From: [Pseudopropionibacterium] massiliense
GTDB taxonomy: Bacteria > Actinomycetota > Actinomycetes > Propionibacteriales > Propionibacteriaceae
Direction: 5' to 3'
Length of the DNA stretch: 64,000 nucleotides
Assembly (NCBI RefSeq): GCF_900607225.1
Contig: NZ_LR027842.1
Span: 926,550-990,549 of the forward strand
Part shown: positions 1 to 12,508 of the stretch, in pieces
Layout: every line of letters starts with the position of its first letter
Numbering within the stretch: the stretch's first letter is position 1
The notes under the pieces: model-generated
Seen by the model: only the letters and a program-made list of their open reading frames with translations
The model's database searches: none
What the model was told of the DNA's origin: nothing
Translations under genes and position numbers: made by a program

Positions 1-992
1 GGGGAGTGGCGGTAGACCTCCTCGATGTCGTCGGTCCTGACGTTGCCCGCCCTGACGGGCAGGAAACCTGACGGATAGATGTCGCCGACGTGGGAGACGA
101 ACATGAACCCGTCGCCGTCATTGACGTTGCGGGCGCGGCCGATGCCGTCCTGCTGCGAGTAGTGCATCCCGGAGGTCAGCACGTCCAGGTCGGTGTCCGC
201 CCCGGCCCGCGCCTCGGCGCGCTTGCGCTGCATGACGACCCGCGAGTACTGGGGCGCGGCGGTTGCCTTGATGTCGAAGGAAGCGGTCCGGGACAGGTCG
301 TAGAGCTGGTTGAAAACGGCCTCGAATCCCTCGGCGGAGGCGACGTCCTCCTTCTTGGCGCGCCCCATCGGGACCAGGAAGAAAACCTCCCAGAAGACGA
401 TTCCCAGTTCCGTCATGAGCCGGCACATGGCCTCCATGTCGTCGAGATTGGCCTTGCGGACCACCGTGTTCACCTGGGTGGTCAGGCCGATCTCCTGGGC
501 CTCGCGGAGGATGCGTAGGCCGTGCGCGAAACTTCCCGCCACGCGGCGGAACTCGTCGTGGATGGTCGCGTTCGAGCCGTCGAGGCTGACCGCCAGCCGG
601 CTCAGTCCCGCGTCCCTGAGGGCCTGGAGCTGCTCACGCGAGGCGAGCGAGGTGGTGGCCGGTGTGATGGCCATGCGAAGCCCGATGTCGGCGCCGTGCC
701 GCACCAGGTCGACGATGTCCGGGCGTTTGAAGGCGTCCCCACCGGAGAAGACGAACACCACGCGCCCGAACCTCCGCACGTCATCGAGGAGCTTCATCCC
801 CTCCGCCGTGGTCAGCTCGTTCGGGTTGCGCAACGGCTGCGCGGATGCGCGGCAGTGGCGGCAGGCCAGGTCACAGGCCTGGGTGGTCTCCCAGATCACG
901 ATGAACGGGGCCCGGTCGAAGTCCAGGTTCGGGCGGGCGCCAAAGGGTTTCCCGTGCGGATGCCCGGCCCGGTGTGCATGGGGATGCGGCAT
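1..992 (-). CDS. Radical SAM protein, TIGR04053-like (3' end outside window)
   Basis: These are the first 330 residues of a radical SAM enzyme whose 3' end lies beyond base 1. The motif CDLACRHC (Cys40, Cys44, Cys47) binds the [4Fe-4S] cluster that cleaves S-adenosylmethionine, and FSGGD (82-86) fits the SAM-binding strand. The wording around the cluster motif matches the TIGR04053 radical SAM/SPASM group as I remember it; substrates there are not settled. Any C-terminal SPASM cysteines are out of view. It is transcribed divergently from purN. The ATG at 992 has no Shine-Dalgarno sequence but sits 6 bases after a TAGCGT hexamer. Confidence 0.85.
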   Translation of the reverse strand, partial: MPHPHAHRAGHPHGKPFGARPNLDFDRAPFIVIWETTQACDLACRHCRASAQPLRNPNELTTAEGMKLLDDVRRFGRVVFVFSGGDAFKRPDIVDLVRHGADIGLRMAITPATTSLASREQLQALRDAGLSRLAVSLDGSNATIHDEFRRVAGSFAHGLRILREAQEIGLTTQVNTVVRKANLDDMEAMCRLMTELGIVFWEVFFLVPMGRAKKEDVASAEGFEAVFNQLYDLSRTASFDIKATAAPQYSRVVMQRKRAEARAGADTDLDVLTSGMHYSQQDGIGRARNVNDGDGFMFVSHVGDIYPSGFLPVRAGNVRTDDIEEVYRHS

Positions 993-998
993 GTCTCG

Positions 999-1004
999 AC
1001 GCTA
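999..1004 (-). promoter_or_regulatory. -10 hexamer of the radical SAM gene
   Basis: TAGCGT on the minus strand, 6 bases before the ATG at 992. The spacing predicts transcription starting at the A of the start codon. Confidence 0.5.
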
Positions 1005-1172
1005 GCGCTCCGGCTGGCGACGGAACTTGCGAGGGGGAGTGTCGCCAAGTGGGGTGTTTGAGGCGATCCGTCGCTTCCCCGGGCCGCAGGAAGTTTTCGT
1101 TCCCCGATCCACGGATACCGCGGCGGCTGCTCCTGGGGGCCGGGTTCCCGGGCAGGACGGGGCAACCGGCGA

Positions 1173-1178
1173 TACGGT
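1173..1178 (+). promoter_or_regulatory. -10 hexamer of purN
   Basis: TACGGT, 6 bases before the GTG of purN, which lacks a ribosome binding site. Confidence 0.45.
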
Positions 1179-1184
1179 TGTCCG

Positions 1185-1748
1185 GTGACGATTCGCGTGG
1201 TGGTGCTGGTTTCCGGGTCGGGGACCCTGCTGCAGGCCCTTCTCGACGCCGCCTCGGCGGGGGAGGTGGACGCCCGGGTCGTGGCGGTGGTCTCCGACCA
1301 GCCCGCCGCCCACGCCCTGGAACGGGCCCGTGCCGCCGGGGTGCCGGCCGTCGCCCATCCCCTCGTCAAGGGCTCGGACCGCGACGAATGGGATGCCGGA
1401 CTGACCGGGATCGTGGCCGGTTTCGAACCTGACCTGGTGGTCTCGGCAGGATTCATGAAGCTGCTGGGGACCAGTTTCCTCGCCCGGTTCGGGGGACGCA
1501 CCATCAACACCCATCCCGCGCTGCTTCCCAGCTTCCCCGGGATGCACGGGCCGAGGGACGCGCTGAACCATGGGGTCAAGATCTCCGGCGCCACGGTTTT
1601 CCTCGTCGACTCCGGGGTGGACACCGGTAGGATCCTGGCCCAGGGGGCTGTCGAGGTGTTGCCCGACGACACCGTCGAGACCCTTCACGAACGCATCAAG
1701 GTGGTGGAACGCCGCCTGCTGGTGGAGACCGTGCGTGCCTGGAACTAA
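1185..1748 (+). CDS. purN: Phosphoribosylglycinamide formyltransferase
   Basis: PurN transfers a formyl group from 10-formyl-tetrahydrofolate to glycinamide ribonucleotide, the third step of purine synthesis, in the cytosol. The 187-residue length is normal. The catalytic triad is visible as Asn108 and His110 in [13 protein letters not shown] and Asp146 in [10 protein letters not shown]. The N-terminal VSGSGT loop is the phosphate-binding turn. The GTG start at 1185 gives the expected N-terminal beta strand. purH follows after 8 bases, and folD after that supplies the folate cofactor, so the three form a purine/one-carbon operon. Confidence 0.95.
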   Translation: MTIRVVVLVSGSGTLLQALLDAASAGEVDARVVAVVSDQPAAHALERARAAGVPAVAHPLVKGSDRDEWDAGLTGIVAGFEPDLVVSAGFMKLLGTSFLARFGGRTINTHPALLPSFPGMHGPRDALNHGVKISGATVFLVDSGVDTGRILAQGAVEVLPDDTVETLHERIKVVERRLLVETVRAWN

Positions 1749-1756
1749 GGAGAGAG

Positions 1757-3313
<1,557 letters not shown>

Positions 3314-3326
3314 TGCAGGAGTGCGA

Positions 3327-4170
3327 ATGACCGCGGGAATCCTGGACGGCAGGGCCACGGCCGCCGCCATCAAGACGGAACTGAAGCAGCGGGTGGGCCG
3401 GCTCCGCGCCCGGGGGATGGTGCCAGGGTTGGCGACGGTGCTCGTCGGCGACGACCCGGCCAGCCGGAACTACGTGCGCATGAAGCACCGCGACTGCGAG
3501 CAGGTGGGCATCGCCTCCATCCAGGTGGAGCTTCCCGCCGACGCCACCGCCGCGCAGCTGGAGGAGGCCGTCGCGGCGCTCAACGCCGACCCCTCCTGTA
3601 CCGGATACATCGTGCAGCTGCCGATACCGGGGCACCTCGACGAGAATCGGGTGCTGGGACTGATCGATCCGGACAAGGACGCCGACGGGCTGCACCCGAT
3701 CAATCTGGGGCGGCTCGTGCTCAACGAACCCGCCACCCTGCCCTGCACCCCCCGGGGCATCGTGGAACTGGTACGCCGTCACGGCATCGAGTGGCGGGGA
3801 GCGGACGTGTGCGTGGTGGGTCGCGGCATCACGGTGGGGCGGCCCCTCGGGCTGATCCTGACCCGCCGCAGCGAGAACGCCACGGTGACCCTGTGCCACA
3901 CCGGCACCCGCGACCTGGCCGAACACACCCGGCGGGCCGACGTCGTGGTGGCGGCCGCCGGAGTACCGGGTATGATCACCGCCGACATGATCCGCCGGGG
4001 CGCGGTGTGCATCGATGTCGGCGTCAGCCGCGTTGATGGCAGAACCACCGGCGACCTGGAGCCGGACGTGTGGAACAGGGCCGGCTGGGTGACCCCGAAC
4101 CCAGGCGGGGTGGGCCCCATGACCCGAGCCATGCTGCTCAGCAATGTCGTCGATCGCGCCGAGGAAATTC

Positions 4171-4190
<20 letters not shown>
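3327..4190 (+). CDS. folD: Methylenetetrahydrofolate dehydrogenase / cyclohydrolase
   Basis: FolD interconverts 5,10-methylene- and 10-formyl-tetrahydrofolate using NADP, feeding the formyl donor to PurN and PurH next door. The 287-residue protein has the catalytic YVRMK motif (Lys53), the signature DKDADGLHP, the nucleotide-binding [11 protein letters not shown] turn and the C-terminal PGGVGPMT motif. The ATG at 3327 is chosen because AGGAG precedes it closely and the upstream in-frame start would overlap purH. It starts 13 bases after purH ends. Confidence 0.96.
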
Positions 4191-5506
<1,316 letters not shown>

Positions 5507-5521
5507 TCCGGCAGGGATCAC

Positions 5522-5556
5522 AAAGGTGCCCGGCGGGTTTCCCGCCGGGCACCTTT
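5522..5556 (+). terminator. Intrinsic terminator after mdh
   Basis: A perfect 16-bp stem (5522-5537 with 5541-5556) closed by a TTT loop begins 16 bases after the mdh stop. Both arms are GC-rich inside and A/T-rich at the base. Confidence 0.8.
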
Positions 5557-5632
5557 CGTCTTGAAGACCGCCGGGCACGAGGGCCGTGAGCGATTCCGGG
5601 GCCGGTCGCGCCGGAAACATCTTGCGCGTGCC

Positions 5633-5816
5633 CGGGTTCTTGCTGTCGGGCGTCAGGGGTTTCGACTCGGGTCGCTCGTTCCTCGCGGCCCGGCTCAACC
5701 AGCTTGGAAATGGTGAAGCTGGTTGAGCCGGCCTGCGAGCGTCAGCGAGTGGGGCGTGTCGAAACCGTGGTGAGAGTCTCCGGGTTCTTGCTGTCGGGCG
5801 TCAGGGGTTCTGACTC
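5633..5816. repeat. Dispersed intergenic repeat, copy A
   Basis: The gap between the convergent mdh and sucB genes (5507-5915) holds no plausible gene. It contains a 36-base direct repeat (5633-5668 and 5781-5816, differing at two bases), a perfect 16-bp hairpin (5690-5705 with 5716-5731, 10-base loop), and a 53-base core at 5718-5770. That core matches 48 of 53 bases at 52798-52850. The pattern suggests a mobile or structural repeat family rather than a gene remnant. Confidence 0.75.
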
Positions 5817-5868
5817 GCTCGGTTCCTCGCTCCCCGGCTCAGCCGGCTTCAGGACAGGGCGCTGAACT

Positions 5869-5901
5869 GGCCCGGGCCGCTTCTTCGTCGCGGCCCGGGC
5901 C
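5869..5901 (-). terminator. Hairpin after sucB
   Basis: A perfect 12-bp GC stem (5869-5880 with 5890-5901) with a 9-base loop sits 14 bases past the sucB stop. No U-run follows on the minus strand, so efficiency as a terminator is uncertain. Confidence 0.5.
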
Positions 5902-5915
5902 AACCGGCTCACGGA

Positions 5916-7544
5916 TCAGAGTCCCAGCTCGCTGGCGAAGTCGCCGGCCTCCAGGCGTGTCTTGATCAGGCTGAGGAAACGGGCGGCCTTGGCGCCGTCG
6001 ATGAGGCGGTGGTCGTAGGTGAGCGACAGGTACATCATGTCGCGGATGGCGATGGTGTCGCCGCCCAGGGCGTCGGTGACCACCACGGGGCGTTTCACCA
6101 GTGCGCCGGTGCCGAGGATCGCGACCTGCGGCAGGTTGATGATCGGGGTGTCGAACAGGGTACCGGCCGAACCGTAGTTGGTGATGGTGAAGGTGCCACC
6201 ACTCAGCTCGTCGGGGCCGACCTTCCCGGCGCGGGTGCGGGCCGCCAGGTCGCCGATGCGCTTGGCCAGCCCGGCCAGGTTCAGATCCCCGGCGTCATGG
6301 ATGACGGGCACCATCAGGCCGCGATCGGTGTCGACGGCGATGCCGATGTTCTCCTGCGACGCGTAGGTCACGGTACCCGCCTCGAAGTCGGGCGAGGCGT
6401 TGAGCACGGGCATCGCCTTCAGGGCCTCGATCGTGGCCTTCGTGATGAACGGCAGGTAGGACAGGGATGCGCCCTCGCGTTTCTTGAAGTCGTCCTTTGC
6501 GATCTTGCGCAGCTTCGAGATGGCGGTCACGTCCACCTCGACCGTTGCCGTGAGCTGCGAGGCGACCCGCAGCGACTCCGTCATCCGCTCCGCGATCACC
6601 TTGCGCATCCGCGACAGCTTCTCCGTGGTGCCGCGCAGTTTCGCGGCCTCCTCCGAAACGGCGGCCACCTGGGGAGTCGGGGCCGGTGCAGTCGTGGGTG
6701 CCGTGGCGGCGGTGGGGACAGAGGCCGCGGATGCTGCCTTCCTGGCCAATTCGGCGGCGTCGAGGATGTCCTGCTTGCGGATACGACCTCCGACACCGGT
6801 GCCCTGGACGGAGCTCAGGGCGATGCCGTGCTCGGCAGCGAGCCTGCGAACCAGAGGCGTGACGTAGACCCCCTCCTCGGACGATGCGCGGCGTGCGGTG
6901 ACCGGAACAGCAGGTGCAGCAACCGGTGCGGTGACTGCCGGGGGAGCGGGCGTGGGCGGGACGGCGGGCGTGGGTGCCGGCTCAGCGGCGGGAGCCGGCG
7001 GGACCGGTTCAGGGGCCGGCGTCGGCGCAGGTGCAGCATCGCCGACCAACGCCAGGACAGCGCCGACAGCTGCGGTCTCGTCCTCCGCGACACGGATCTC
7101 CAGGAGGGTCCCCGCGACGGGGGAGGGGATCTCGGTGTCGACCTTGTCGGTGGACACCTCGAGGAGGGGTTCGTCCACCTCGACGGTTTCGCCGACCGTT
7201 TTCAGCCAACGGGAAACGGTTCCCTCGGTGACCGATTCCCCGAGAACGGGGAGCACCACTTCGGTTGCATTGCCCGCAGGGACGGCCTGCGGGGCGGGAG
7301 CCTCACTGGCCTCGCCGATCACGGCCAGAACGGCGCCGACCTCCGCCACGTCGTCCTCGTTGAACCTGATCTCCAGGAGGGTACCGGCCACGGGGGAGGG
7401 GATTTCGGTGTCCACCTTGTCGGTGGAGACCTCCAACAAGGGTTCGTCCACCTCGACGGTCTCGCCGACGGCCTTAAGCCAGCGGGAGATGGTGCCTTCA
7501 GTGACCGACTCGCCCAGTGCCGGGAGTGTTACTTCGGTTGACAT
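5916..7544 (-). CDS. sucB: Dihydrolipoamide acyltransferase (2-oxo acid dehydrogenase E2)
   Basis: E2 core of a 2-oxo acid dehydrogenase complex, probably 2-oxoglutarate/pyruvate as in other actinobacteria. The 542 residues hold two lipoyl domains with modified lysines in STDKVDTE (Lys43 and Lys134), Pro/Ala-rich linkers, an E3-binding domain (about 226-262) and the catalytic domain ending in DHRLIDG (His512, Asp516). AGGAG precedes the ATG at 7544. It lies 60 bases downstream of lpdA, which supplies E3; the E1 gene is not in the window. The two lipoyl domains are almost identical over 45 residues. Confidence 0.93.
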   Translation of the reverse strand: MSTEVTLPALGESVTEGTISRWLKAVGETVEVDEPLLEVSTDKVDTEIPSPVAGTLLEIRFNEDDVAEVGAVLAVIGEASEAPAPQAVPAGNATEVVLPVLGESVTEGTVSRWLKTVGETVEVDEPLLEVSTDKVDTEIPSPVAGTLLEIRVAEDETAAVGAVLALVGDAAPAPTPAPEPVPPAPAAEPAPTPAVPPTPAPPAVTAPVAAPAVPVTARRASSEEGVYVTPLVRRLAAEHGIALSSVQGTGVGGRIRKQDILDAAELARKAASAASVPTAATAPTTAPAPTPQVAAVSEEAAKLRGTTEKLSRMRKVIAERMTESLRVASQLTATVEVDVTAISKLRKIAKDDFKKREGASLSYLPFITKATIEALKAMPVLNASPDFEAGTVTYASQENIGIAVDTDRGLMVPVIHDAGDLNLAGLAKRIGDLAARTRAGKVGPDELSGGTFTITNYGSAGTLFDTPIINLPQVAILGTGALVKRPVVVTDALGGDTIAIRDMMYLSLTYDHRLIDGAKAARFLSLIKTRLEAGDFASELGL

Positions 7545-7604
7545 GTGAACAATGGCTCCTTTTGTGTCTGGCGCGTCGCTATCCGTTCCAAGCCTATCCT
7601 TCAA

Positions 7605-9008
7605 TCAGGCGTGCATGTGCAGGGCCGACCCGGCGAGGGTGAGGTTCGCCTCAGCCAGTGCCTCGCTGAGGCTCGGGTGCGGGTGGATCAGGTCCTTCAC
7701 GTCGTCGGGGGTGGCCTGCCAACCCACCATCAGGGTACCCTCCGCTATCAGTTCCGCGATGTCCTCTCCCACGAGGTGCACACCGACGAGTGCGCCGCCC
7801 GGACGCCGGATCACCCGCACCAGTCCCGCATCGCGGTCCCCGGGGGCCAGCATCAGGGCGCGGGCGTTGCCGCGCAGGTCGAAATCCGAGACCTCGCAGC
7901 CCCCGGTCGCCGCTGCCTGCTCCCGGGTCAGCCCCACCGATGCGAGCTGCGGACTCGAATAGGTGATCCGCGGGATGTCGCGGTCCTCGGGGGGCCGGGG
8001 ACGGATGGGGCGCCCACCCGACAGATGGGCCAGCTGTTCGGCCAAGAAGATGCCGTGTGCGTAGCCGCGGTGCGCCAGCTGCGGGCCCGCGATCAGATCC
8101 CCGACCGCGAACACCCCCGCCGCGGTGGTGGCGAGCTCCCGGGTGGCGCTCACGTGTCCCGTGGAGGTGAGGGCGACACCCGCTTCCTCCAGTCCCAGGC
8201 CGCCGGTGACGGGGCGTCTCCCGACCGCGATCAGCGCGACATCCGCGGTGACGGTCCCGTCGGGTAGTTCCAAGCGCACCTGGTCGCCGTCGCGGACGAT
8301 GCCCTCGGCCTTCGCCCCGAGCCGCAGGTCGACGCCCCGGGCCCTCAGGCGTCGTTCCAACACGGCGACGAGGTCCGGATCCTCGTTCGGGAGCAGGTGC
8401 GGCCTGGCCTCCGCCAGGACCACGTCGACCCCCAGATCGCGCCAGAGGGACGCGAACTCGACGCCGATCACGCCGCCGCCCAGGATGACCGCCCGCCCGG
8501 GAAGCTGCTCCAGGCGCAGCGCGTGTTCGCTGGTGAGGATGCGTTCCCCGTCGGTCGGCAGACCCAGCGTCACGGGGGCCGATCCGGTTGCCAGGACGAC
8601 GTTGTGGGCGCGCAGCAGCTCCCCGTCGACGTCGAGGGCAGGTCCTTCGGCATCGACCACCAGCCGGCCGTGTCCCGGGACCACCCGGATGCCGCGGGAG
8701 CGGATCAAACCGGTCAACCCGCGGTGCAGCCCCGAGACCAGGGAGTCCGCGAAACCCCGCACCTTGGCGGCGTCCACCCCGGTGAGGATGGCGCCGATTC
8801 CCAGCCTGTCGGCCTTGGCTACAGTGGTGCGGGTCTTGGCCGCCTGCAGCCACGCCTTGGTGGGCACACACCCCCGGTGCAGGCAGGTGCCGCCCAGCTC
8901 CTTCTCCTCTACCAGTGCCACGTCCAGCCCGAGCTGCGCGGCCCGCAGGGCGGTCGCGTAGCCGGCGGGGCCGCCGCCCAGGACGGCCAGGTCATGAACT
9001 TGCGTCAT
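7605..9008 (-). CDS. lpdA: Dihydrolipoyl dehydrogenase
   Basis: The E3 flavoprotein that reoxidises lipoamide with NAD for 2-oxo acid dehydrogenase complexes. The 467 residues have the FAD-binding GGGPAGYATA turn (11-20), the redox disulphide Cys42/Cys47 in GGTCLHRGCVPTK, the NAD-binding GGGVIGVE motif, and the C-terminal HPHPSLSE with the catalytic His-Glu pair. It heads the lpdA-sucB unit and is transcribed divergently from the gene at 9046. The ATG at 9008 matches the family N-terminus; upstream open frame reads through the divergent gene and is not coding. Confidence 0.95.
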   Translation of the reverse strand: MTQVHDLAVLGGGPAGYATALRAAQLGLDVALVEEKELGGTCLHRGCVPTKAWLQAAKTRTTVAKADRLGIGAILTGVDAAKVRGFADSLVSGLHRGLTGLIRSRGIRVVPGHGRLVVDAEGPALDVDGELLRAHNVVLATGSAPVTLGLPTDGERILTSEHALRLEQLPGRAVILGGGVIGVEFASLWRDLGVDVVLAEARPHLLPNEDPDLVAVLERRLRARGVDLRLGAKAEGIVRDGDQVRLELPDGTVTADVALIAVGRRPVTGGLGLEEAGVALTSTGHVSATRELATTAAGVFAVGDLIAGPQLAHRGYAHGIFLAEQLAHLSGGRPIRPRPPEDRDIPRITYSSPQLASVGLTREQAAATGGCEVSDFDLRGNARALMLAPGDRDAGLVRVIRRPGGALVGVHLVGEDIAELIAEGTLMVGWQATPDDVKDLIHPHPSLSEALAEANLTLAGSALHMHA

Positions 9009-9033
9009 GCGGGACAGTCTTCCATCCTCCCGG

Positions 9034-9039
9034 CATAAT
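9034..9039 (+). promoter_or_regulatory. -10 hexamer of the gene at 9046
   Basis: CATAAT, one base from TATAAT, ends 6 bases before the GTG at 9046. Confidence 0.45.
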
Positions 9040-9045
9040 GTTCGG

Positions 9046-9372
9046 GTGGGTTGGTTCTCGAAACGCAGGGTCGCTGCAAAGGTCGCCAAGGAGCAGAAGG
9101 AAGTGGACGGTGTGCTCCTCGACCATCTGGACGGTTTCGTGACCACCCGCCGGGGCGTCGAGGCCTGGCTGGAGCAGCCGACCAGCTTCAACAAACCGTC
9201 GATCCTGCTGGTGGCCGCCGACGGGGAATCCACCCGGCGCGCCATCCCCTCGATCGCCTTCGGCTACGACTTCGCCTCCCGCCACGACATTCCCGCCTAC
9301 GACGCGGGTGTGGTGCCGTATCCGCAACGCATGCGCGAATACGGGGCGAGGAACAAGAGGATCTCCGGATAG
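9046..9372 (+). CDS. Conserved actinobacterial protein, function unknown
   Basis: A 108-residue soluble protein beginning GWFSKRR. It has a basic, helical N-terminus, then a beta-rich part with LLVAADGESTRRAIPS and the near-C-terminal IPAYDAGVVPYPQRMREY, a stretch I recall as conserved in an uncharacterised actinobacterial family. No catalytic motif or membrane segment is seen. GTG at 9046 is chosen over the ATG at 9007, which would overlap lpdA, because of the -10 hexamer spacing. It shares a promoter region with lpdA. Confidence 0.7.
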   Translation: MGWFSKRRVAAKVAKEQKEVDGVLLDHLDGFVTTRRGVEAWLEQPTSFNKPSILLVAADGESTRRAIPSIAFGYDFASRHDIPAYDAGVVPYPQRMREYGARNKRISG

Positions 9373-9482
9373 AGCCGGTTCCAACAGAAGATCCGCGGCT
9401 CGAATCAGCCGAGAAAACGCCCACCCAATGCGCGGCGGCCCGCGGTTTCCCAGCCCGGGGACCGGGGCGAGCCCGCCGCAGG

Positions 9483-10196
9483 TCACGGCACGGGAATGCC
9501 GGGAGCGACTCGGGCGCTGCTGATTCCCCGATTACTCCTTCCCAGGCGGAAACGTACTCGTCCCTTCAGAACCGTTCCTGATGTGGCCCTTCCATCCACC
9601 AGGGGCTCTGCGGGGAAAAGAGTGAACGTCCAGGTTTCGTTGTAATCGCTGTCGGGTACCGTCCCGGCCGGTGACTGGAGCAGACGTGCTCCCCACAGCT
9701 GGCGGGTCATGGCGTCGCGGGTGTCGTGTCCCAGAACCTCGAAACGTCGCCGCTCCGCATCCCGGACAGCCACGTGGCTTCCCGCCGAGATGCCCTGGGG
9801 ACCGACGACCGAGACGAACGGGGTCCACGGGACCCCGGAAAGGGTGAGGTCGACGCCTTGGCCCAGCGCAGGGTCCACGAAATCCTCGCCGAGGCCGGGG
9901 CTCTGCTGTTTCCGGACCGCAGAGGGAAGATGGGAACGGGTGTCAATTTTTCCCGGGGAAGGGACCAGCAGCAACCCGAACTCCGCCCTCTCCCCGAACC
10001 GGAATGTGGCGAAATGGTCCCGGAGCGCCGCCGCCGCTCGTTCGGCGCGTTCCCACCAGTCGTCGTCCTGGATGCCTTCGAGATGTTCTACCGGAGTGGG
10101 TAGCCCTCGAACCGTGAGCATTTCCCGGGCAACCGGGCCCATCCATCCCGACCGGGCCATACGGTCGAGTTCGCTTTTCCGGAATGTCGTGTGCAT
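9483..10196 (-). CDS. Hypothetical protein
   Basis: I do not recognise this 237-residue protein. It is soluble, with a Trp/Arg-rich helical stretch (WWERAERAAAALRDHF, about 47-62), a middle part rich in Pro, Gly and Val (VPWTPFVSVVGPQG), and no signal peptide or catalytic signature. AGGAA precedes the ATG at 10196. It is convergent with the gene at 9046 and lies downstream of the glycosyltransferase gene on the same strand, 157 bases away, so it may belong to that transcription unit. Confidence 0.6.
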   Translation of the reverse strand: MHTTFRKSELDRMARSGWMGPVAREMLTVRGLPTPVEHLEGIQDDDWWERAERAAAALRDHFATFRFGERAEFGLLLVPSPGKIDTRSHLPSAVRKQQSPGLGEDFVDPALGQGVDLTLSGVPWTPFVSVVGPQGISAGSHVAVRDAERRRFEVLGHDTRDAMTRQLWGARLLQSPAGTVPDSDYNETWTFTLFPAEPLVDGRATSGTVLKGRVRFRLGRSNRGISSARVAPGIPVP

Positions 10197-10353
10197 GGGG
10201 TTCCTGGATTTCGCATCGACGGATCGGGCGTTTCCCGGGCCGGTGAGGTGATGCCGGGTGCCGTTTCACGGTATCAGTCACGGGGTCTTTCGTGGGGACG
10301 AAGTGGCGATGACCAGGGGCCTCGGCGCGGCTCTCCGAGTGTGTGCCCGGGAG

Positions 10354-11616
10354 TCATTGCCGATCATCGAGGAAACGAAGAATGACCTCGGCGCTGCGTC
10401 GTGCCCCGTCGATGCCTCGCGTCAGGGCGGCCAGTTCTCGCGCGCGTCGCCGCAGGGTGGCGTCGGTGAGCAGCCGCTCCACCAGGGAGGGAATCCTGTG
10501 CCGGCGGATGTCACGCATCGTGAAGGCCAGCGCATTGCCGAAGTCCACGCATTCTGCGATGTTGAGTTTCTGCTCCATCTGCATGCCGATGCCTGCGAAG
10601 GGTGCACCCGAGGCGCAGGCCGTCTGCACCGTCCCCTCGCCTCCATGGATGAGCGACGCGTCGATGAGCCCGCCCAGTTCGTGGGCGGGGAGGAAGTCGA
10701 AGACCAGAACCGAGGGAGGCAGCCCACGACGATCCCGCGGGGTGAGATAGCGGCCCGCCGTGGAAACGACGTCCACATCGAGATCCCCGAGGGCGGTGAG
10801 CAGCGGAAGCGCCACCTCGCGGCGAGCGGAGGAACCCAGACCCACGTGGATGAGCGGACGTCCGTGTTCCCGGGCGAGTTCCTCCACTTTCGGAGGTAGG
10901 TTCCCGGTGGCACGGGCGTAGATGGGGCCGACCGCCACCTCACCGGATACCAGGGGCCGCCCGTCCAGCAGGGGGAACAGGGAAGCGATCGGCGCCAGAT
11001 CGGCGTCGAGCATCGCTGCGGTGCACCCGGGAAGCCGGAGACCGTGCTCGCGGGCCACGCGGCGGAAAGCCGCTGGTTTCCACCGGAGATGCCTGGCGAG
11101 TTTCCCGGCCAGGAACCCAGCGAGCCGGTTGACGCAACGAGAGACGGGACCTGCGTGCACGCACAGCGGAAGGCCGGAGACCGAGGCCAGGTGGCTTGCG
11201 CTCAAGGGATAGGGGCGCAGGTACACCAACGGCACCCCGGCGATCCTGGCCGACAGCAGAAGGGTGAGGGTCGTCCCGATGATCACCGCGTCGGGTTGCC
11301 AACGCGCGATCAGGTCCAGTTCGCTGCGCACCCGGGTGCGCACCATGCGCGTCGTGAACGGAAAGCGCAGTGAACGCCCCTGCTCGAAGGCGAGGAACCC
11401 GGCTGCCAGGGCATCGTCCACCTCGGGGGCGAGGAGGTCGAGATCGAACCCCGCCTCCCGGATGTAGGGGGCATAGGTGCGTGAGTACCCCATGAAACGC
11501 ACGTCGTGCCCTGCCCGGGCGAGTTCTCGGGCCACCTCGACCCCGCGGGACGTCTCACCCAGGTTGAAGGTCTCGGGGGCGAAGAGGAAACGCCGCCCGG
11601 GCGTGCCGGTGCTCAC
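10354..11616 (-). CDS. Glycosyltransferase, GT1/UGT type
   Basis: A 420-residue GT-B fold glycosyltransferase. The N-terminal acceptor half begins FLFAPETFNLGETSRGVEVAR. The C-terminal half carries the nucleotide-sugar signature HGGEGTVQTACASGAPFAG followed by MQMEQKLN, matching the UGT/macrolide transferase group, which usually glycosylates lipids or small secondary metabolites. The GTG start overlaps the stop of the upstream SDR gene (GTGA), so its translation would be coupled to that gene, which is broken. The acceptor is unknown; a glycolipid or detoxification role is only inference. Confidence 0.85.
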   Translation of the reverse strand: MSTGTPGRRFLFAPETFNLGETSRGVEVARELARAGHDVRFMGYSRTYAPYIREAGFDLDLLAPEVDDALAAGFLAFEQGRSLRFPFTTRMVRTRVRSELDLIARWQPDAVIIGTTLTLLLSARIAGVPLVYLRPYPLSASHLASVSGLPLCVHAGPVSRCVNRLAGFLAGKLARHLRWKPAAFRRVAREHGLRLPGCTAAMLDADLAPIASLFPLLDGRPLVSGEVAVGPIYARATGNLPPKVEELAREHGRPLIHVGLGSSARREVALPLLTALGDLDVDVVSTAGRYLTPRDRRGLPPSVLVFDFLPAHELGGLIDASLIHGGEGTVQTACASGAPFAGIGMQMEQKLNIAECVDFGNALAFTMRDIRRHRIPSLVERLLTDATLRRRARELAALTRGIDGARRSAEVILRFLDDRQ

Positions 11617-12508
11617 GGATTCCCCTCGGGTGGGGACGCGATGCGCTCGGCCTGCTGGGCGAAGAAGTCGCCGATCCGCCGGCTGCCGGTGCGCTCCGCG
11701 ACGCTGTCCGTGCGCATGTTCCACGCCAGGAAACGGAGCAGGTCTGCCTTGTGCGGCGCGAAGGGGCGGGCCAGCAGCACCACGGCGTCCAGGGTGCGGG
11801 ACGGCAGGCGGGTGATCCTGGGGCGGGTGCCGAGGGCCCCGAACGCCAGTTCGGCGATCCCGCGGAAACTCAGTTCCTCCGGGCCGCCGACCTCCCTGGT
11901 GCCGCCCTCGCCCCGGCAGAGGTGCTCGACGCACACCGCCGCCAGATCGGCCCGTGGATCGGGGTGATGCGCGCCCCGGGTGCCGTCAGCGCCACCCGGC
12001 CCCGGCGCGCCATCAGCAGCAGCTGCGCCAGGCCGGAGAAATAACCGCTCGGACTGACGACCATTCCCGTCACCGGCGAGGAACGGAGCTCGGTCACGAA
12101 GGCGCACTTCGTGCGGGTGAGTCGCGCCGGGCACCGCTCCGCCCCCAGGGCGTGCACGTACAGGAAGCTCCCCACCCCGTTCCTCTCCGCGGCCCGCAAC
12201 ATGCCGAGGTTGGCGCCGTGATCGATCTTTCACGGATCGGTTCCCTGCCTGGTGACCCCGAGCGCCGAGACCGCGCTGCCAACACCTGCGGTCAACCGGG
12301 TGGGAAGGTCCGGATCCCGCACGTCGCCCACGATCTGCTCGTCGATCAGCCCCGACAGCGCGGGGGAATCCCAGGCCCCGGGCTTCTCCGCGCGCCGTGC
12401 GTCCCGGACCACGGCCCGGATCCGGTGACCGCGCCGGTGCAGTTCCGCGGCGACATGGCGTCCCGGGCAACCGGTGGCGCCCAGCAGGAGCACGTCCGGG
12501 GCGCTCAC
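11613..12508 (-). pseudogene. NAD(P)-binding SDR/NmrA-type epimerase, disrupted
   Basis: The frame from the GTG at 12508 begins with a Rossmann turn (LLLGATGCPGRH) and reads well to a TGA at 12230-12232. The same frame then continues as sensible protein (KIDHGANLGML, GSFLYVHALG). Relatives have Trp at that point, so TGG to TGA is likely. Near 11953 the frame changes: ITPIHG continues as DLAAVCVEHLC only if one G is added to a GGG run. The 896-bp span is one base short of a multiple of three. Start and stop overlap neighbours by GTGA at both ends. Sequencing error cannot be excluded. Confidence 0.8.

Noticed and set aside
5507..5915. Short hidden gene in the mdh-sucB gap
   Set aside because: No open frame with protein-like composition; the gap is filled by a terminator, repeats and a hairpin.
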